This document shows, piece after piece, positions 1 to 8,960 of a stretch of 64,000 nt of DNA. Source of the stretch: Symsagittifera roscoffensis (taxonomy: Eukaryota; Xenacoelomorpha; Acoela; Convolutidae). The translations under genes and the position numbers were made by a program. The stretch covers positions 53,950,635 through 54,014,634 of the forward strand of contig NC_087069.1 in NCBI RefSeq assembly GCF_963678635.1, in the 5' to 3' direction. The notes beneath the pieces were generated by a model. That model was given only the letters and a program-made list of their open reading frames with translations. It did not search any database and had not been told where the DNA came from. Position 1 is the first letter of the stretch. The number at the start of each line of letters is the position of its first letter.

Positions 1-157
1 TTTTATTGCAATGAAATTTGGCGTGGTGAAAAAATCGACAACTGTGAACAGATTTGTTATTTCTAGTTTACAGCGTAACATCACGCGTTTAGCCGTAATA
101 ACACGTAAATCAGACATAAAACTCGGTATTCTGAAAGGAGGGAACTGGAAAAGAGCC
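1..157. repeat. GGCTCTTTTCC-family MITE, right part
   Basis: This stretch matches 2840-2953 almost base for base and, less closely, 48040-48219. It ends in GGAAAAGAGCC, the inverted complement of the GGCTCTTTTCC that opens the copies at 2781 and 47996, so it is the right portion of a non-autonomous inverted-repeat element that begins outside the window. No coding capacity is seen. Confidence 0.6.
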
Positions 158-437
158 GTGATTTCTTTTATTAAATTTCAATTTTAGTAAATTTCAGTAA
201 ATTTCATTTGTTAAAAGAAAGACAAACTCCCTTTTCTAGCAGCAAAAGTGCACAGGTCACGAAAAACACGATCGACTTATAAGTTCGAAATTGGAAATTG
301 AATAGTAGATTTCCTAGCAAAAACAAATTTTTTCTACTGGTCAAGTTTTTTAATATAGGGTTAATTTTAACTAAAAAGTTCAATAATAGTTTAAAGAGTT
401 TCATCCAATTTTTTCATTGTAGGTTATTATTTTTTAG

Positions 438-917
438 GGTTTCTACTATGTTTCACGACAAAACCAACCTGTGAAAAGAAAGGAACCGTTACAGGAAACG
501 TAGTTATTCATGAAAAATTTAAAACGGCACGTACAGGAAAAACCGAAGGCGAATATGCTGACGATCTGGCAGTTATAACCTTTCACCAAAAAGAGGATGT
601 TTTCAGAAATGATAAAAATAAAGGGCTGGAATCATTCAAGCCATTACCCCTTTGTCCCAAGAATTATGCTCCTAAAAGTCTTCGAGTTGTCGGGATGGGA
701 ATGACTAACCCAATGCTAGCAGACAAGGAACAAAATAAAGCACAGGAAAAAATCATGCCTACTTTGCTTCAAGAGCGGTTTATAAAGGAGGCTAGTCCAA
801 GTCTCGTGCAATGCCACGGTCTTCTAGTTGACTTCAAATATGAAATGTGCTTGTTGCGTCACAGAATGAGCGAGAATCCAATGTCACCGCGTGTTGGCAT
901 CACGCATGGAGATTCAG
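438..917 (+). CDS. Trypsin-like serine protease, penultimate exon
   Basis: The frame is open for 160 residues from an acceptor (tttttag, 431-437) to a donor at 918. It has the layout of a family S1 (chymotrypsin-fold) protease after the catalytic histidine. VVIHEKF occupies the position of the family's V-x-I-HPxY segment. ADDLAVITF carries the aspartate of the NDIALL-type motif. LPLCP precedes LRVVGMG, the counterpart of VxGWG. The exon ends inside the active-site motif as G-D-S-G, and the exon at 8785 supplies GGPVF. The catalytic histidine should lie in an exon left of the window. The usual Trp of GWG is Met here, and the Cys normally found before GDSGGP is His, so the protein is a diverged member or has rearranged disulfides. 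Activity is inferred, not shown. Confidence 0.8.
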
Positions 918-934
918 GTTTGTTAGTTCAGATT

Positions 935-1055
935 ATTCACGTGATATTTTTGTTAATTAGTACTTTTTCACGTGATCGTTTTGTCAATTAGGAATTTTCA
1001 CGTATTAGTTTTGTTAATCAAGATTTTTCATGGGATAGTTTTGTTAATTCCTGTT
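935..1055. repeat. 31-bp minisatellite, about 4 diverged units
   Basis: Units read roughly TTTTTCACGTGATAGTTTTG followed by TTAATTAAGA, with substitutions. The same monomer recurs at 6100-6345 in the same intron. Confidence 0.7.
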
Positions 1056-1163
1056 TGATTTTTTTTTTAAACAGGTATTATGAAAACATTTTTTTTTCCA
1101 GATGAGATCTGGTTTTTTTTTTTTTTTTTTTTTGAGACGCTTTTTCGAAAAATTCGCTTTCCC

Positions 1164-1902
1164 AAAAAACTACCAGTCAGATTCTCATAAAAGTGGTCAA
1201 TGGATTCAGTAGCGTTTCATCTACCTGCCTGCATGAAATTTAGGGCAATTTTTACCCTACCCCACCCCCTACGGTCTTAGAAAAGCTTCACAACTCGGTA
1301 CTTTTTTCACTTTTTGCCCATTTTTTCGGAAATTTTCGATTTCCTCAAAAACTACCCGTCCAGATTTGGGATTCAAGGTTTAATCGATAGACCAGGTTGT
1401 AGGAAACTCCCATGCACAAGCGGCTGGTCCCTAATTTGCTTAGGGGAAGAGCTATAGACTTAGGAAAAGTCACTTTTTTGATTTTTTTGCCTATTTTTTC
1501 GGAAGTTATCGATTTCCTCAAAAACTACCCGTCCAGATTTGGGATTAAGGGTTTAATCGATAGACCAGGTTGTAGGAACCCCCCCACACAAACGGCTTGT
1601 CCCTAATTTGTCTAGGGGAACAGCTATACACTTAGGAATAGTCAATGTTTTGATTTTTTTGCCTATTTTTTCGAAAATTATCGATTTCCTCAAAAACTAC
1701 CCATCCAGATTTGGAATTAAGGGTTTAATCGATAGACCAGGTTGTAGGAAACTCCCCCGCACAATCGCACAAGCGGCTGGTCCTTAACTTGCCTAGGGGA
1801 AGAGCTATAGACTTAGGAAAAGTCACTTTTTTGACTTTTTTGGCCTTTTTTCAAATCTTTCCGATATGCTTACAAAAAAAAGTTGATGCAACTTAAAGCA
1901 GA
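1164..1902. repeat. 738-bp duplicated block, copy 1
   Basis: By eye the block is identical or nearly so to 2954-3692 (constant offset 1790). It begins aaaaaactaccagtcag and ends acttaaagcagaa. Inside are three tandem units of about 172 bp, starting near 1338, 1511 and 1683, each with GATTTCCTCAAAAACTACC and TTTAATCGATAGACCAGG. The last 35 bases match the coding sequence of the ORF at 4425, so the block already carries a snippet of that gene. The region from 1060 to 1164 is poly-T and low complexity. Confidence 0.85.
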
Positions 1903-2061
1903 ATCCTTGTGGATTCTATAAAGAGCTCATACGTTACGATACGAAATTCAATTTAAGCAGTCTAACAATAAATACTTTTGGAAAGTGTCAGTTTTGTTCA
2001 TTTTTGTGACCAATTTTAACTTTTGCTTTTTAGCGCTATCACAGACATAACTAAAAAACAT

Positions 2062-2222
2062 ATTAAGATTATTTATCCATGGGGTAAAAGACCACCATAC
2101 GAGCTGTACGAGAAGGTCTTGTGCCCCTGTTTAAGAACTGCATGCACTTTTTGCTCATTTTTCAGGGCTCGGTATTGTTGCTTCACCCTCAAGCAACGAG
2201 CACTGATCATGGTGGGCCTCGA
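2062..2222. repeat. Dispersed repeat R3, copy 1
   Basis: ATTAAGAtTATTTATCC through GTGCCCCTGTTTAAGAACT to ATCATGGTGGGCCTC is shared with 25873-26050 and, shortened, with 16088-16181. It is a dispersed non-coding element of unknown class. The rest of 1903-2780 is AT-rich with no gene; 2405-2450 has a short doublet of TTGTTTCAGTCGAC. Confidence 0.6.
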
Positions 2223-2780
2223 ACAGAGTATTCTTTCAGTCTTTTCTCGATTTAATCGATCGTTTTACAAAACGAATCAGATAATGCAGGAATAACACAA
2301 TTATTTTTCATTTTACTTTGTTTTAGCCAAGAACGAAATTACAGTTGAGCACCGAGACTTCACCCAAGATGAAGAGTCGGATAGTTCAGGTAGTGAGGAT
2401 TCTAATTGTTTCAGTCGACTTATTAAATTGTTTCAGTCGACATGTTGTCGACTTTTTTTTTTACCTCGCCCACTGCCAAAAAGTTGCAATGAAAAACAAT
2501 AGAAATTCAAGATGGAAAGCTGATTTTCTTTTAAATTTCAAAAAAGTTAAGAGAGCATAACAGAAATCGAAGTAGAAAAAAATTCAACTCCAGACTTCAT
2601 CCACCGATAATTATCTAAATTTCAGAAAAAAAAAATTTGTATTTTTATTAAGTTATGATTGTAGTGAGTACTCATATATGGTCTTGCTGATTGTTTGTTT
2701 TTGTTTTTTTTTTTTCACGAAAAGGTGTTAAAATTTGTTCACGCTCATTTTTGATTTTTCTTGGTTTGACTTGTGATTTC

Positions 2781-2953
2781 GGCTCTTTTCCAGTTTCCCC
2801 CCTTTCAAATTCAATTTTGAAAAGTCGTTTTAACGCTGTTTTATTGCAATGAAATTTGGCGTGGTGAAAAAATCGACAACTGTGAACAGATTTGTTATTT
2901 CTAGTTTACAGCGTAACATCACGCGTTTAGCCGTAATAACACGTAAATCAGAC
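2781..2953. repeat. GGCTCTTTTCC-family MITE, truncated on the right
   Basis: Starts with the terminal repeat GGCTCTTTTCCAG and runs through the same interior as 1-125. It is cut at 2953, where copy 2 of the 738-bp block begins, which marks the breakpoint of that duplication. Confidence 0.65.
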
Positions 2954-3692
2954 AAAAAACTACCAGTCAGATTCTCATAAAAGTGGTCAATGGATTCAGT
3001 AGCGTTTCATCTACCTGCCTGCATGAAATTTAGGGCAATTTTTACCCTACCCCACCCCCTACGGTCTTAGAAAAGCTTCACAACTCGGTACTTTTTTCAC
3101 TTTTTGCCCATTTTTTCGGAAATTTTCGATTTCCTCAAAAACTACCCGTCCAGATTTGGGATTCAAGGTTTAATCGATAGACCAGGTTGTAGGAAACTCC
3201 CATGCACAAGCGGCTGGTCCCTAATTTGCTTAGGGGAAGAGCTATAGACTTAGGAAAAGTCACTTTTTTGATTTTTTTGCCTATTTTTTCGGAAGTTATC
3301 GATTTCCTCAAAAACTACCCGTCCAGATTTGGGATTAAGGGTTTAATCGATAGACCAGGTTGTAGGAACCCCCCCACACAAACGGCTTGTCCCTAATTTG
3401 TCTAGGGGAACAGCTATACACTTAGGAATAGTCAATGTTTTGATTTTTTTGCCTATTTTTTCGAAAATTATCGATTTCCTCAAAAACTACCCATCCAGAT
3501 TTGGAATTAAGGGTTTAATCGATAGACCAGGTTGTAGGAAACTCCCCCGCACAATCGCACAAGCGGCTGGTCCTTAACTTGCCTAGGGGAAGAGCTATAG
3601 ACTTAGGAAAAGTCACTTTTTTGACTTTTTTGGCCTTTTTTCAAATCTTTCCGATATGCTTACAAAAAAAAGTTGATGCAACTTAAAGCAGA
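2954..3692. repeat. 738-bp duplicated block, copy 2
   Basis: Direct repeat of 1164-1902, including all three 172-bp internal units. At its right end the shared sequence continues directly into a longer fragment of the unknown acidic-tailed gene (3671-3953), whereas copy 1 stops. Confidence 0.85.
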
Positions 3693-3953
3693 AGTAAGTG
3701 TTATGTGCTGTAATGAACAATCGCCATGGAGTGATAAATTTGGATTGAAAATGAATCAGTTAAATTATATTCACGGCGTTTGTACCTAAAGTTTTTTTAG
3801 TCTGAAGAAGCTCATTCACTAGCACAGTTGTTCGAAGACGATCTTCTTGACAACGTGGTAGTAGAAAGTTGCGCTGCTGAGACGTTGCAAGAAAGTGTCG
3901 ACAATTTATTTGCAGATCATACGGATAGCGAAGATTCCTAATATTGATCAAAA
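3671..3953 (+). pseudogene. 3' fragment of unknown acidic-tailed gene (copy 1)
   Basis: Reads MQLKAEVSVMCC and then NQLNYIHG, parallel to the end of the ORF at 4425-4901, followed by an in-frame stop. If the 23-nt stretch GTTTGT...CTAA...TTTTAG at about 3778-3800 is skipped, the frame continues with SEEAHSLAQLFEDDLLDNVV to ADHTDSEDS and a stop near 3940. This tail is rich in Asp and Glu. An AATAAA lies near 4000. The family is not recognised and the 5' part is absent from this copy. Confidence 0.45.
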
Positions 3954-4250
3954 AATTATTTTGTATTTATTATTTTCTTTTGTTGTTGTATATATATGTA
4001 TAATAAAGCTTACAATGGAATCCGCTATGCTTTTGTTTTCTCGCTTTTGCTTGGTGCTATTGACAATATTTAATTAATTCGGAAAATAAAGAGTCGTTAG
4101 AAAAATGAAAAATACTTTATTTCATTAATGTTAGCTGGTTTGTGAAACACACATTTCACTTAATTCTAGTGAATAATTATTCACATTGTTGAAGCATTGT
4201 GCATATGATTTTATTTTAAATATATTTAGCATGTAACCATGATTGATACC

Positions 4251-4383
4251 GTTTGCCTTGTCGCACTTTGAAAGGCCCGTTTAATTCACATTACGGTTGC
4301 CTTGTCGCTCTGTGGAAGGCCCGTTTAATTCATATTACGTTTGTCTTGTCGCACTGTTAAAGGCTCGTTTTATTTGCATTACA
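4251..4383. repeat. 44-bp tandem repeat, 3 units
   Basis: Units begin at 4251, 4295 and 4339 with GTTTGCCTTGTCGCACT and contain AAAGGCCCGTTTAATTCA. They lie just upstream of the unknown ORF. The region from 3954 to 4250 is AT-rich and otherwise empty. Confidence 0.8.
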
Positions 4384-4424
4384 TTGTGGGTTTACAGCAA
4401 ATCTAAATAGTCTTATTCTATATC

Positions 4425-4901
4425 TTGTCACACGTTCAGAAAAATGGCTCAGAAAGAATTGACAACACTCAAAAAGTTGTGGACAATGAATTCTCGTCTA
4501 TCCAGAGCAGGTTAGAAGAAGCTCTCTGTGAAGAAGACGACACAAACGTCAGGATTCGTGTGCAAACTGTGCTGGAGTCGATGCCGGAAAAATCGGATAC
4601 TGTAAATGGACAATTTAGATGTACGAAAAGTGCCTTCAACGCCATTACAAAACGGTTAAGATCAGTTTCCCGACCACGACCAGCAGTATTGCCACCAGCA
4701 GGAGAAGCAACCCCAAGCAAAGTTATGAGATCATCAACTCTTGGGCTTCAATTTAGTTTTGATTCTACTCCTGACAAAGAAAAGTTGATGCAACTTAAAG
4801 CAGAAGCAAGTGTTATGTGCTGTTATGAACAATTGCCATGGAGTAATAAATTTGGATTAAAAATGAATCAGTTAAATGTTATTCACGGCGTTTGTAGCTA
4901 A
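4425..4901 (+). CDS. Unknown ORF/exon, acidic then Pro/Ser-rich
   Basis: The open frame runs for 158 codons without an in-frame ATG at its start: the nearest ATG (4444) is in another frame, so this is probably an internal or 3' exon. A plausible acceptor (acgttcag) is at 4432-4439. It has an acidic N-terminal part (EEALCEEDDT near residue 31), a basic stretch (TKRLRSVSRPRP near 72) and a Cys/Trp-containing C-terminus (MCCYEQLPW). The last third is repeated at 3671. An acidic tail frame follows after a 22-nt gap with GT, CTAA and AG elements, but in this copy it carries a 1-nt deletion near 4943 that breaks it. Function is unknown. Preservation of the reading frame in both copies argues it was once coding. 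Confidence 0.4.
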   Translation: MSHVQKNGSERIDNTQKVVDNEFSSIQSRLEEALCEEDDTNVRIRVQTVLESMPEKSDTVNGQFRCTKSAFNAITKRLRSVSRPRPAVLPPAGEATPSKVMRSSTLGLQFSFDSTPDKEKLMQLKAEASVMCCYEQLPWSNKFGLKMNQLNVIHGVCS

Positions 4902-5053
4902 ATTTTTTTAGTCTGAAGGAGCTCATTCACTAGCACAGTTCTTCTTGACGATCTTCTTGACAACGTGGTAGTAGAACGTTTCGCTGCTGAGACGTTGCAA
5001 GAAAGTGTCGACAATTTATTTGCAGATCATACGGATAGCGAAGATTCCTAATA

Positions 5054-5859
5054 TTGATCAAAAAATTATTTTGTTTTATTATTTTCTTTTGTTGTTGTGT
5101 ATATATGTATAATAAAGCTTTGTATAGCTGTGGAAGTTTTCCACTGTTGTATTGTTTGCGATTTCAGATTTATTCAGTGTTAACCGGTCTAAAATGGATT
5201 TCATTAAAAAATACCAAAAGGCGGACTCTCTGTTCGGTGAGAGGGGCAACTATGAAAATACGCAAAAAATTCTCAATTTTCAAATTGCGTTGTTTGTTGT
5301 TCTTAGCGTGATGATGAAAAAATGTCAAACAAATTGTAAAATTTTGACAGATAGCAACTTAGATAAACATGACAACATTTTGCCTCAAAATGAATTGAAA
5401 AAAAAAAACAATTGAAAAAAAAATTGAATATTTTTGATTTTTTTCTCGAAATTTTGTTCCACTGTTTTTTTTTTAAAGTTTTATTCATTTTATTCATCTT
5501 CTATTCACACTAAGATAAACAACCGTCGCAACTTGAATTTAACGGAAATTGATTTAAAATAATTCATTGGGTCGGAAGTTTTTGTGCTATTTCGACAGAA
5601 ACCGGCTACTTTTTTGCAAAGTGCATCCGGGTCTTCGTCCCGCTCCCTGGGCAGAATTGTATAACAATTCTGGCAGAGTGATGCACACAATTACCTTGCT
5701 ACATTAGTTTACAAAACTCATCCGAAATCAATCTGCGATTTCGCTAAGCTTACACCCCCACCCACATTTTTTCAAACTCGTTTCTTCAATTAAACAAACA
5801 GCGCTAGCTAATTTGATTTCATCAAAAATTTGTATAACGTTTTTTCTGAAATAACCAAA
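5054..5859. other. No gene recognised
   Basis: This is AT-rich intron sequence after the unknown gene's AATAAA (near 5111). The short open frames here have no family features. Confidence 0.6.
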
Positions 5860-6098
5860 CAGGTCTCTCCAGCTTCCAGCTGGGCCCCTATTGTCTAGGG
5901 AAACACCTATGGACTTGAAAAGTTCCCTCATGAAAACTTTTTACCAAAGCGTTACCAATGAATGCATAAGCTTCTCTTTCACTTTTTTGCGTAGGAAGGG
6001 CGCTATCGACTTGAGAAACCTGAAATTTTAAAACATTTTTAAAATAATCAATATTAAAATAATCAAACAGGTCTCTCCAGCTTTCAGCTGGGCCCCTA
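5860..6098. repeat. Direct repeat of a 35-bp segment
   Basis: AAACAGGTCTCTCCAGCTT, continuing into CAGCTGGGCCCCTA, occurs at about 5860 and again at about 6064 with one or two changes. The segment between is unremarkable. Confidence 0.6.
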
Positions 6099-6099
6099 G

Positions 6100-6345
6100 T
6101 TAAATTTTTTCACGCGATATTTTGTCAATTAGAAATTTTCACGTATAAGTTTTGTTAGTTACATTTTTAACTCCAGACTTTTGTCAATTAAGATTTTTCA
6201 TGCAAAAGTTTTGTTAATTAAAGTTTTTCAACTAAAAATTTTGTGAATTAAGATTTATCACGTGACTGTTTTATTAGTTAAGATTTCTCACGTCATAGTT
6301 TTGTTGATAAAGATTTTTCACGAGATAGTTTTCTTATTTCAATTT
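6100..6345. repeat. 31-bp minisatellite, about 8 diverged units
   Basis: Tandem copies of TTTTTCACGNGATAGTTTTG plus TTAATTAAGA, the same monomer as at 935-1055. The region from 6346 to 6549 is non-repetitive AT-rich sequence. Confidence 0.75.
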
Positions 6346-6549
6346 TTTACAATTGATAGTCGATAGTCTTTTTCATGTCGATCACCATTTAGAATTTTAA
6401 GAATCTCAAATAGAATAAAACTATCCTAATTTGTTTAAATTGACAAAAAGGACAGCGCAGCGGCCACATATTTTTTTCTTTCCGTCAAATTGACCAAAAT
6501 GTTTAGCTTTAAATTGTTTACTTTTTTGACCGTTCCGTTTTGGTTCTCA

Positions 6550-7620
6550 CTTTCGATACGAAAGTTACGGAATATTTGTGCTAGGGGTGGGTTTTTTTTT
6601 CTTCAGACAAATTTCGACTTTTTAACTAGCCATTTTTGACGGAATTTTCTTGTATCAATCAAAAAGTATTGTTGTCCTGAGCCTAAAATTGAAAAAGTAT
6701 TTCACCTGGGATCATTTTTTGTGAAGTTACGAGGGTATAAAGATTGCCATTTTGGCCATTTTGACAAATTTGGGACAGTTAACGCGCGATATAATTCGCG
6801 CTATTAACGCGTAAGCGGAGGTTTATTCCGCCTTATAAATCGTTCCAAATTGGTTGAACGAAGCTTATTTGATGTCATTGATTTGTTACAAGGAACGAAA
6901 TCTTTCTTTTTGTACTTGATCTTGCGTGTGGGGTGATGACTTCCATGAAAATTTCAAATTTAAGAAAAAAAAATTGTCAATTTATTTTATTTCATTTAAT
7001 TTTTATGTTATTACTGCTGCTCCATAAACCTTAAAAGGCAGTCGGAACATTCAGGGCTTTGCCTTGATACGAGCAGTCTTGTTGTTCCGACTTTCGATAC
7101 GAAAGTAACGGAATATTTATGCTCGGGGTGGGTTTTTTTTCCTTCAGACAAATTTCGACTTTTTAACTAGCCATTTTGACGAAATTTTTTTAATTTCATT
7201 CGAAATGTATTGTTGTCATGAGCTCAAATTTGAAAAGATAATTCACCTGTGATCATTTTTCGTAAAGTTATGGTGGTTTAAAGCTTGCCATTTTTTGGCC
7301 AAATTGAGACAATTAACGCGCGATATATTTCGCGCTATTAACGCGTAAGCGGAGAGTTAATCCGTCTTAGAAATTGTTCCAAATTGGTTGAAAGAAGCCT
7401 ATTTGCCATATTTGATTTGTTACAAGGAGCAAATTTTATATTTTTGTACTTAATATGGCGTGTGGGGTGATGATTTTTATAAAAAATTTCAAATTTTAGA
7501 AAAAAAAAACATTTTCATTTTGTTTTATTACATTTATTTTTTTGAAGTTATTACTGCTCCATAAACCTTTAAAGGCAGTCGGAACATTCAGGGCTTCGCC
7601 TTGATACGAGCAGTCTTGTT
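6550..7620 (+). repeat. Two tandem units of a 541-bp satellite-like repeat
   Basis: Units run 6550-7090 and 7091-about 7620. Each opens with the palindrome CTTTCGATACGAAAG, carries TTTCGACTTTTTAACTAGCC, then an AACGCGCGATATANTTCGCG segment followed by CTATTAACGCGTAAGCGGAG, and closes with GGCAGTCGGAACATTCAGGG before GATACGAGCAGTCTTGTT. The same pair, inverted and more diverged, lies at 30391-31475. No open reading frame spans a unit. Confidence 0.85.
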
Positions 7621-7711
7621 TGAATTTTGTATCGCATTAAAGAAACATGTACAGAATTGAAACGAAGAATCCGCTTGTTCAATTGCATTCAAAAGAGAAG
7701 CGCAATTCAGA

Positions 7712-7918
7712 ATGCTTTGTCGAAACCGCGCAGCCGCAACAAAGTCCGTATTGTCCACAACTAGCCGTTCAACGCTAATAAAAGTAGCGCAAAATTTTAA
7801 TCGCCTAGGGGCATTTAAAATAAACTTTAATAAGACGCGGAGCCTTGCATCATTTGCGATACCACAAAAGTATCATTCCAAGCTAGCAGACCAGAAAAGA
7901 AGCGCCACTAAGTCGTAA
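7712..7918 (+). CDS. Hypothetical 68-residue ORF, presequence-like
   Basis: MLCRNRAAATKSVLSTTSRS opens a Ser/Arg/Thr-rich, acid-poor peptide resembling a mitochondrial targeting presequence. It could be a stray first exon of a gene nested in the intron or a chance frame. No downstream partner exon was found. Confidence 0.22.
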   Translation: MLCRNRAAATKSVLSTTSRSTLIKVAQNFNRLGAFKINFNKTRSLASFAIPQKYHSKLADQKRSATKS

Positions 7919-8342
7919 GGAATTGTAAAACTTTTCGAACAAACCACAACTAAAAAACTTTAAAAAGTTGCCTGGAATGATGATATGTTCTTGAAAAACA
8001 CGTCCAGAAACCCATTTGAAGGCATTTACTGAAAACTCAAAAACACTTAACACTTTTTGAGCAAAAAAAATTGTCGTCATTAAGAATTTCGAAGTATGAA
8101 TTCTTTTTTGAGATTTTTAACCTTTTTTGCAATCTTGAAAAAAATCAAAAAGAAAGGAAATTATAAAAAATCAAGGCTAGTTAAACTTCAAACTGCAGGA
8201 GTAAATGAAAACAAGAAAAACAGCAACAACAAAATCTGCATGCAGCAAAAAACTCTTAGGATGTGGCTACTAAGCAGACAAAACAAAAGCAGACAAAAAT
8301 TAAGCCGAGGTTTTATTTAAAACGGAACATTTCCCATAGGAG

Positions 8343-8420
8343 GAAAAATGACCTGGTCAGATTCGAACTCAGATTTTTTCCGCCCCAGGCGAAACCGTTG
8401 CCTCCAGACTAAGTGTGCTA
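8343..8420 (-). repeat. tRNA-like sequence, possible SINE head
   Basis: On the minus strand, GAGTTCGAATC resembles an RNA polymerase III B box and TTAGTCTGGAGG a degenerate A box about 45 bases upstream. The acceptor arms do not pair convincingly, so this is not a functional tRNA. It is more likely a tRNA-derived repeat fragment. 7919-8342 and 8421-8784 hold nothing else recognisable. Confidence 0.35.
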
Positions 8421-8784
8421 AAGACGTTTAGAAATTTGAACTCATTATGAACCAAGAGACCAAGTGATTCTGCGAAACAAGTTGTAAAAACAAAAAAGCC
8501 CATAAGCTGATTTGATAACGCTTGCTAGTCGAAAGTGTCATTTTTAAAATACGCTGATAACTCATACTTTCACTGTTTCCTGTCTTGGGTTCGAACAGTC
8601 ATAACATAAAACGACGGATGTGGCGTGGATTTTGTGCACTTAAGCGCGGGTAACATTTTAGATGCTGAGACGAAACCTGGAAAAAATCTGACATTTTTTG
8701 CATCACAATATCCGGCGCGGGTTTAAAAATGAAATATTTTTAATTTTCTGATGGCACAAAATGTTTTTTTTTAAATTTTTCTAG

Positions 8785-8960
8785 GAGGTCCAGTTTTTGC
8801 CGTTGACACAGAAGATATTCTTATGGAACACGGTACGAAAGCACTATGTCTGTATGGCGTGATTAGTAACGATCAAAGAGCAGTCAGATTGGCCGGACCC
8901 CATCAAGACTGGGTTGTGGATAAAGAAAAACGCGTGAAAATAGCCCCATACGAAAAATAG
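8785..8960 (+). CDS. Trypsin-like serine protease, last exon
   Basis: After the acceptor ttttctag the frame reads (G)GPVFAVDTEDILM and later TKALCLYGVISN, then QDWV, and stops at 8958-8960 after 58 codons. It completes GDSGGPVF from the exon ending at 917, placing the catalytic serine two codons before the splice. LCLYGVISN corresponds to the CxxxGVVSWG segment that forms the S1 pocket wall, here without the Trp-Gly. The QDWV element sits where the C-terminal helix of S1 proteases (VxxYxxWI) begins. The protein ends about 20 residues later with a basic tail. Possible polyadenylation signal AATAAA at 9112. Confidence 0.8.

Larger units (their letters stand above)
918..8784 (+). other. 7.87-kb phase-1 intron of the protease gene
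   Basis: The donor gtttgt at 918 and acceptor ttttctag at 8777-8784 join GAT-TCA-G to GA-GGT-CCA, restoring D-S-G-G-P in frame. The intron is filled with repeats listed separately: 31-bp and 44-bp minisatellites, a 738-bp duplication, 541-bp tandem units, MITE fragments and pieces of another gene. I see no other exon of the protease in it. Confidence 0.75.

Noticed and set aside
4251-4383. CRISPR-like array (three 44-bp units)
   Set aside because: Direct tandem units without spacers, in animal intron DNA.
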